IMG/VR virus record: IMGVR_UViG_3300044997_001207
Span: 1-20,766 of that record
From: a virus
DNA: 20,766 nucleotides
Strand: one strand, 5' to 3'
Part shown: piece by piece, positions 16,119-20,766 of the stretch
Layout: each line of letters starts with the position of its first letter
Numbering within the stretch: position 1 is the stretch's first letter
Translations under genes and position numbers: made by a program
Notes under the pieces: model-generated
What the model was told of the DNA's origin: nothing
Database searches by the model: none
What the model saw: only the letters and a program-made list of their open reading frames with translations

Positions 16119-19100
16119 ATGGTTAAAATTGCGCATACTGCTGACGTACACTGGCGTGGTTTAAGTCGCCACGATGAATATCGTCAGGTATTTGAGGCGT
16201 TCGTTAAAGATTGCAAAAAAAATAAAGTAGATCACATTTTCGTCGGTGGCGATATTTTTCACACAAAAACGACAGGAATATCTCCTGAGTACATCGATCA
16301 ATTGACATGGTGGCTTGAGACGATGGTCAAAATTGCCGAAGTTCATTTGACGCTAGGTAATCACGACGGCAATTTAACAAATCTCTCTAGACAAGACGCG
16401 GTTTCACCAATCGTTCAAGCTCTTAATAATCCTAAGATTCACGTTTACAAGAAAAGTGGAGCGTACGAGTTTCATCCAGGGTATAACTGGTGCGTTTATT
16501 CTCTTTTTGACGAAGAAGGCTGGAAGTCCGTCACGCCCCAATCAGGCAAAGTGAATATTGCTTGTTATCATGGCCCCGTACAAGGGTCTGTGACGGAGGT
16601 TGGTTGGGAAATGGAAGGTATGAACCTTGAGTTTTTCAAGGAATATCCTTTCGTTTTTCTTGGTGACATCCACCAGATGCAACATTTAGGTTATCGAGAT
16701 TGCCTCGACGGCAAAAAGAAGCCATGGATTTCTTATCCTGGAACTCCCATTCAACAAAACTATGCAGAAGAATTAGAACATGGCTATCTATTGTGGGATA
16801 TCGATGACCACAGGACGTGGGATGTTTCTTTTAAGAAATTGCCCAATCCTAAACCATATGTTACCATTCCTTGGAATGGTTCTATTGAAGATCTAATTTC
16901 TTCTGCCTCTAAACACCCAGATGGAACTAGATTTAGGATTCGTTCGAGTGACGCATTAGGACAAAAAGATTTCAGCCTAATCAACGAATCTTTGCGTAGT
17001 GTTAAGTCGGCTACCGAGGTGACTTTTAAGTCTGATTTTATCGTAGATAAGTCGGTCGTAAAAACGAACTCTGTGATGCTAGAAAAAGCCGATCTAAGAA
17101 ATTCAGACGTGTTGTTAAAGCTTATTAAAGACTATTATTCTGGCACTCAAGTCACCGAAGAACAGTGGAAGATAGTTTCAGAACAAGTGAAGTCTTGTCT
17201 TTCGGCTGTCACTGCTGCTGAAGAAACCGTCCGTAATTCTAAGTGGTCACTTCGATACTTGGAATTTGATAACATGTTCGCTTATGGCGAAGGTAACTCG
17301 ATTAATTTTGACAAACTCAATGGTATTGTCGGTGTCTTTGGTCCGAATAGGATAGGCAAGTCTTCCATCATCGGTACTCTCATGTATTCGTTGTTTAACG
17401 CGACCGACAGAGGACCGATGAAGAACATCCACGTTTGCAACATTCGTAAACCTTATTGTTCTTCTAAGGCTATTATCAATCACGACGGCGTTGATTATGT
17501 CGTTGAACGCCAAACTACGAAGAGCGAAAATAAAAAAGGCGTAATAAACGCCTCCACTGCATTAAACGTCTTTAAGATTAGAGACGACGGTGAAGCAGAC
17601 GATTTAGCTGGAGAACAACGAACGGATACTGAAAAGGTCATTCGCGCTCTCATCGGCAATCAAGAAGACTTTATGATGACATCTCTCGCAGCGCAAGGCG
17701 AGACCAATCAATTCATATCACAGGGTTCGACACGCCGCCGAGCTGTTCTATCTAGATTTTTAGATCTGGATATCTTCGACAAGATGCACGAATCGTCGAA
17801 TAGGGAACTCGCGACGTATAAGTCGCAGTTAAAAAATTATCCAGATAGAGAGTGGTCTTCGATTATCCAGCAAGGCCAGAATGCCATCATAGAAATTGAC
17901 AAACGAATTGGCGATTTACATCAACAGATAAAAGAGAAGCAACAGGTTATTTCTCAATTACAAATTGAATTATCTAAGCACGCAGGTACGCCAGTTACCA
18001 AGATTCAAGTGGAAACATTCGCAAAGCAACTTGCGAACCTAGAACAGTGTTACAAGAATTGTTTAATTGATATTTCTCATTTTGAAAGTGAGATAGAAGA
18101 AAGCAACAAAAAATTAAAGACCATAGAACTCGTTAAATCTGAAAACGACGTGGGCGAATTACGGTCTCAGCTTGCGGCGTTGAAGGATCTTGAATCTTCT
18201 TTGTCGTCACTAAACTTTATTTATGAGAAAGAAAATACGCTTTTTGCTCAACAAAAAAAGTCATTAAAAATATTAGACGAGGTACCCTGTGGTGATGATT
18301 ATCCTACTTGTAAATTCATTAAAGACGCTCACGTCAACAAATCGAAGCTATCGGATCAACAAGTCAAAGTAGAACAAGCACAAAAAAAACTAGAGAAGGC
18401 AAAGAAGGCTTTTGAAGAAGCTGGAAATGAAAATTTGGTCGCAAGACTTGAGAAGATGGAAAAACTAATGTCTCTGGAGACCAAACTACTTCTAGATATT
18501 TCTAAAAAAGAAAATGAGCTTGAAAAATCGAGACTTCTCGGAAGCTCACAAGAGCTCGAGCTAAAAAATGCTAAAGAAAAATTGAAAACCCTCGAAGAGG
18601 CTCTAAAAAATGAGGATAATGCAGAGGCAGTTTCTATCAAGTCGAATATAGAAGATATTTCTAGGGCTATAGATTCTTTGACTGCAGACAAAATAGACGC
18701 AGCCACCCGCAAGGGTAAGTTGACGGCGAACCTAGAAAAAGTCAACGAAGAAAAAAATGCTAGGAATAGCTTGTTAGAAAAGATGAAGGTCCACGAGCTA
18801 GTGACCGTCGCTTTTTCTAAAAAGGGTTTGCCATTGATTATTACGAAATCACAATTACCCGTGATCAACGCGGAAATCGCCAAGATTCTTAGTGGAATCG
18901 TAGATTTTACAATCGAGCTTGAAAATGACGAATCGACGGATTCGTCAGAGATTTATATCAACTATGGGGACTCTAGGCGCATCATTGAGTTGTGCAGCGG
19001 AATGGAAAAGACAATCGCGTCGTTAGCTATAAGAGTCGCGATGATTAACGTTTCTTCTTTGCCCCAGCCAGATATTTTCATCATAGACGAAGGCTTCGGC

Positions 19101-19277
19101 ACTTTGGATGACGCGTCCGTAGAGGCTTGTAACCGTTTACTGGTTTCTTTGAAGAGGCACTTTAAGACGATACTAATTATTACTCATGTCGATGGCGTTA
19201 AAGACATTGTCGATCATGTATTAGAGATTACGAAAAATGAGAAAGATTCTCGAGTAGTTTTTGGAGCAGAATCATGA
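16119..19277 (+). CDS. Single-chain Mre11-Rad50 (SbcD-SbcC, T4 gp47-gp46) fusion nuclease
   Basis: 1052 residues from ATG 16119 to TGA 19275-19277. The N-terminal part (about 1-270) is an Mre11/SbcD-type metallophosphoesterase: Asp9 and His11 in TADVHW, Asp45 in GGDIFH, GNHD at 80-83, His151, and GDIH at 182-185, where Asp183 replaces the usual His. Residues about 320-375 may be the Rad50-binding helices. The rest is Rad50/SbcC: Walker A FGPNRIGKSS (408-416), a Q-loop near Gln526, coiled coils about 560-720 and 735-895 flanking a CX6C hook (Cys724, Cys731), the signature ELCSGMEKT (957-965), Walker B IFIIDEGFGTLDD (986-998) and His1023. In T4, gp46 and gp47 are separate and resect broken ends for recombination-dependent replication. 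All motifs lie in one uninterrupted frame, in the 47-then-46 order. The next gene starts in an ATGA overlap. Confidence 0.92.
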   Translation: MVKIAHTADVHWRGLSRHDEYRQVFEAFVKDCKKNKVDHIFVGGDIFHTKTTGISPEYIDQLTWWLETMVKIAEVHLTLGNHDGNLTNLSRQDAVSPIVQALNNPKIHVYKKSGAYEFHPGYNWCVYSLFDEEGWKSVTPQSGKVNIACYHGPVQGSVTEVGWEMEGMNLEFFKEYPFVFLGDIHQMQHLGYRDCLDGKKKPWISYPGTPIQQNYAEELEHGYLLWDIDDHRTWDVSFKKLPNPKPYVTIPWNGSIEDLISSASKHPDGTRFRIRSSDALGQKDFSLINESLRSVKSATEVTFKSDFIVDKSVVKTNSVMLEKADLRNSDVLLKLIKDYYSGTQVTEEQWKIVSEQVKSCLSAVTAAEETVRNSKWSLRYLEFDNMFAYGEGNSINFDKLNGIVGVFGPNRIGKSSIIGTLMYSLFNATDRGPMKNIHVCNIRKPYCSSKAIINHDGVDYVVERQTTKSENKKGVINASTALNVFKIRDDGEADDLAGEQRTDTEKVIRALIGNQEDFMMTSLAAQGETNQFISQGSTRRRAVLSRFLDLDIFDKMHESSNRELATYKSQLKNYPDREWSSIIQQGQNAIIEIDKRIGDLHQQIKEKQQVISQLQIELSKHAGTPVTKIQVETFAKQLANLEQCYKNCLIDISHFESEIEESNKKLKTIELVKSENDVGELRSQLAALKDLESSLSSLNFIYEKENTLFAQQKKSLKILDEVPCGDDYPTCKFIKDAHVNKSKLSDQQVKVEQAQKKLEKAKKAFEEAGNENLVARLEKMEKLMSLETKLLLDISKKENELEKSRLLGSSQELELKNAKEKLKTLEEALKNEDNAEAVSIKSNIEDISRAIDSLTADKIDAATRKGKLTANLEKVNEEKNARNSLLEKMKVHELVTVAFSKKGLPLIITKSQLPVINAEIAKILSGIVDFTIELENDESTDSSEIYINYGDSRRIIELCSGMEKTIASLAIRVAMINVSSLPQPDIFIIDEGFGTLDDASVEACNRLLVSLKRHFKTILIITHVDGVKDIVDHVLEITKNEKDSRVVFGAES
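18926..18947. repeat. 9-bp hairpin with tetraloop inside the Rad50 part
   Basis: TGACGAATC (18926-18934) and GATTCGTCA (18939-18947) are exact complements around a four-base loop. No T-run follows on either side, so it is not a terminator. It codes for an acidic, probably loop, segment (NDESTDSSE) before the ABC signature. Codon choice alone may explain it. Confidence 0.35.
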
Positions 19278-19591
19278 ATTATGAATGGCAACCCTACCCA
19301 AAAGATAGAAAAATTTGTCATAGGGAAGATTATGTAGTAATAGTTCCGTCATCATATGACGAGAACGAGAGACAAAATATGCCATTATTTTGCGATGTTT
19401 GTGGAATTCGTTTTGGATGTAAAGAAGACGAAATGACTTATAAAAAATTTGGCTGCTGTTCACCGTGCGCCGATACTTGGGCATATTCCAATAAAGAAAA
19501 ATGGGAGGCTGGATGGCGTCCTACGATCGAAATTATAAAAAATTTGATTGCTAAAAGGTCTTTTGTCGACTCTAATATCGTCTTAGAATAA
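19274..19591 (+). CDS. Small zinc-ribbon-like phage protein
   Basis: 105 residues from ATG 19274, overlapping the stop of the Mre11-Rad50 gene as ATGA, to TAA 19589-19591. The middle carries CDVCGIRFGCK (Cys40, Cys43) and FGCCSPCADTWA (Cys62, Cys65), a pair of CXXC knuckles about 18 residues apart, which should bind one zinc ion. MPLFCDVC and a following DDE/EDE-type acidic stretch resemble small proteins I recall from marine phages, but with no known function. Translational coupling suggests it is made with the recombination nuclease; its place before the terminase may mean it serves DNA processing or packaging. That is inference. Confidence 0.68.
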   Translation: MNYEWQPYPKDRKICHREDYVVIVPSSYDENERQNMPLFCDVCGIRFGCKEDEMTYKKFGCCSPCADTWAYSNKEKWEAGWRPTIEIIKNLIAKRSFVDSNIVLE

Positions 19592-19619
19592 GCGACGTAT
19601 ATTTAGGATTGGAGATATT

Positions 19620-19997
19620 ATGCCTAAAATTGACTATAACGCTCTTGGACAAGCCATAGATACGACGTGGGGCCGAGCATCCACTCCTAAGATGGCGTCT
19701 TATTCAGTTAAATTTACTTTAGCCGGCGACGTTTTGACTGCTTCATACCAAGCTGTCGTTAATTTTGCCTCTGAAAAAGAAATGATTATGATGAATAGAA
19801 TGTACGAAGAAGAATCTAGCGACATAATACAGGCTGTGTTAAAAAGCGTCAAAGCAGTCTATAAGGATTTATCGGGATCTACTTTGACCACGAAAGAGCA
19901 CTCTACCAATACTTCCGTCGAAATAATCGGTGTTAACGTTCATAATCCAAAGAGAACCGCGTACTTTCGTAGAAAGACAGCATTTGAAATAGCCTGA
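19620..19997 (+). CDS. Conserved-looking phage protein of unknown function (125 aa)
   Basis: ATG 19620 follows GGAG (19610-19613) at a good distance, and TGA 19995-19997 overlaps the terminase start by one base (TGATG). The sequence has a two-strand beta pattern (SYSVKFTLAGDVLTASYQAVV, read as two segments), an amphipathic helix (about 48-78), and a basic end, NPKRTAYFRRKTAFEIA. I do not recognise the family. Close coupling to the large terminase suggests a role in packaging or head structure; a small terminase subunit cannot be claimed, since no helix-turn-helix is evident. Confidence 0.62.
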   Translation: MPKIDYNALGQAIDTTWGRASTPKMASYSVKFTLAGDVLTASYQAVVNFASEKEMIMMNRMYEEESSDIIQAVLKSVKAVYKDLSGSTLTTKEHSTNTSVEIIGVNVHNPKRTAYFRRKTAFEIA

Positions 19998-20766
19998 TGC
20001 AACAACCCTTAACAAGAAACGACCAAATAAAGGAGATCGTACGATGCGGAAAGGATCCGATCTACTTTATGAAGAATTATGTCAAGATCCAACACACTGT
20101 GCGAGGTCTTATACCCTTTGAAACTTACGACTTTCAAGATGATTGTATTCAACAATTTGAAACGAATCGTTTTAATATCGTTCTTAAGTCTCGTCAGCTA
20201 GGTTTGTCTACCGTAACTGCTGCTTATGCTGTTTGGTTTGCAATCTTTAAGAAAGATAAAAACATTCTTGTCATTGCGACCAAGCTGTCAACTGCGATGA
20301 ACTTCATTAAAAAAGTGAAGATCATGTTGGACGGTCTTCCAAAATGGTTGCTTCTTACTAAGTTTGAACCGACGAAGCAGGCCATCAGGTTCGACAATGG
20401 TTCTCAAATTAACGCGATACCCACTTCGCCCGATGCCGGTCGTTCTGAGGCGCTGTCTTTATTGATCGTCGACGAGGCTGCGTTTATTAGAGACTTTGAA
20501 GACATCTGGACTGGTCTTTATCCTACTCTGTCGACGGGTGGTAATGCTGTCATCATCTCGACTCCTAATGGCGTTGGCGGTCAATATTATCGTCTTTGGA
20601 TGGATGGCGAAACGAAGCAAAATGAATTTAACACGATTAAGCTTCCGTGGTGGGCCCATCCAGAACACGACGAAGAGTGGTTCGCAAAAGAAACAAAAAA
20701 TTTACCAAAACGTAAAGTTGCACAGGAATTTTTATGTGTAGCAGAAGGAAGTCGTGTAATAACCAA
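19997..20766 (+). CDS. 17: Large terminase subunit (T4 gp17-like), 3'-partial, apparently intein-interrupted
   Basis: Open from ATG 19997 to the window end, 256 codons visible. The packaging ATPase is clear: Walker A-like KSRQLGLSTV (64-73), Walker B LLIVDEAAF (155-163, with Asp159 and Glu160), and the coupling motif IISTPNG (186-192). The P-loop is deviant: Leu70 replaces the usual lysine and Lys64 stands at the front, as in the lambda terminase type. After KRKVAQEFLC (238-247), where homologues normally run on into the nuclease domain as CDF or similar, the sequence reads VAEGSRVIT instead, and the first catalytic Asp of the nuclease is not seen. This junction is annotated separately as an intein. 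TGATG coupling explains the weak ribosome site at 19997; a better one at 20030-20035 serves only an out-of-frame ATG. It should power DNA translocation into the prohead. Confidence 0.9.
   Translation, partial: MQQPLTRNDQIKEIVRCGKDPIYFMKNYVKIQHTVRGLIPFETYDFQDDCIQQFETNRFNIVLKSRQLGLSTVTAAYAVWFAIFKKDKNILVIATKLSTAMNFIKKVKIMLDGLPKWLLLTKFEPTKQAIRFDNGSQINAIPTSPDAGRSEALSLLIVDEAAFIRDFEDIWTGLYPTLSTGGNAVIISTPNGVGGQYYRLWMDGETKQNEFNTIKLPWWAHPEHDEEWFAKETKNLPKRKVAQEFLCVAEGSRVIT
20735..20766 (+). other. Probable N-terminus of an intein in the large terminase
   Basis: From Cys247 (20735-20737) the protein reads CVAEGSRVIT, matching intein splicing block A, C-(L/V)-x-x-(G/D)-(T/S)-x-(V/I)-x-T: a nucleophilic Cys first, Gly-Ser at 5-6, Val at 8 and Thr at 10. 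It begins just where the terminase motif AQEFL is normally followed by Cys, which would be the +1 residue needed after splicing. Inteins commonly sit in conserved sites of essential phage and replication genes. Only ten residues are inside the window, so blocks B, F and G and any homing endonuclease cannot be seen. A diverged native terminase sequence is the alternative. Confidence 0.7.

Noticed and set aside
15907-16164. 85-codon frame overlapping the end of the 344-aa gene and the start of the Mre11-Rad50 gene
   Set aside because: It competes with two well-supported genes, has no ribosome site and shows no recognisable motif.
16863-16880. Inverted repeat ACCATTCC / GGAATGGT in the Mre11 part
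   Set aside because: The two-base centre and absence of a T-run or nearby start argue against a functional RNA hairpin; probably chance.
18356-18883. 175-codon minus-strand reading frame
   Set aside because: Its Ser/Phe/Leu-rich translation is the mirror of the Lys/Glu-rich coiled coil of Rad50 on the other strand, with no ribosome site or motif.
20030-20121. AAGGAG with an out-of-frame ATG at 20044 inside the terminase gene
   Set aside because: It opens only a 25-codon frame; AAG GAG codes for Lys-Glu of a sequence expected in terminases, and the terminase start at 19997 is explained by coupling.
1-20766. No gene in the window ends with TAG, suggesting a recoded stop
   Set aside because: Thirteen stops are too few to judge in AT-rich DNA, and no well-supported gene needs TAG to be read through.

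Overview
The window looks like part of the genome of a tailed double-stranded DNA phage with a contractile-tail, T4-related lineage; an environmental, possibly marine, origin is my inference. It is AT-rich. Every well-supported gene lies on the + strand, and they are packed end to end with ATGA/TGATG overlaps or gaps of a few bases. The recognisable genes are phage hallmarks: a gp4-like head-completion nuclease, a RuvC-like resolvase, a CHC2/TOPRIM primase, an Mre11/Rad50 (gp47/gp46) protein and the large terminase. I saw no tRNA, rRNA, insertion sequence or CRISPR array. The host cannot be read from the window.

Bases 1-12838 are a virion-structure block. It opens with a gene cut off by the window edge (1-2178), followed by a 1323-residue protein of unknown function (2183-6154) and a 699-residue protein with a fibronectin-III-like domain after a polyproline hinge (6151-8250). 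After a 57-base gap comes a 235-residue protein of a type I associate with large environmental phages (8308-9015). Then, behind a possible extended -10 promoter, come two consecutive structural genes (9059-10324 and 10343-12838). These two share a C-terminal module of about 80 residues; the second also has a LamG-like beta-sandwich.

Bases 12840-15022 carry nucleic-acid enzymes: the gp4-like nuclease (12840-13247), the RuvC-like resolvase (13291-13860) and the primase (14051-15022). The RuvC-like reading frame appears to have been longer. In the 190-base gap after it, sensible basic protein sequence continues in frame 3 and then again in frame 1, up to 14085, as if two compensating single-base shifts had cut off the tail.

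Bases 15036-19997 hold a 344-residue hydrophobic protein, a single-chain Mre11-Rad50 fusion of 1052 residues, a small zinc-binding protein and a 125-residue unknown. The fusion joins the two halves of the recombination nuclease that are separate genes in T4 (47 and 46). It has an altered metal ligand and a CX6C zinc hook.

The window ends inside the large terminase gene (from 19997). The ATPase half reads normally, apart from a displaced Walker A lysine, up to the motif that normally leads into the nuclease domain. The sequence then changes to what looks like the first residues of an intein (20735 onward). This is probably the most interesting point in the window, but the rest of the element is outside it.
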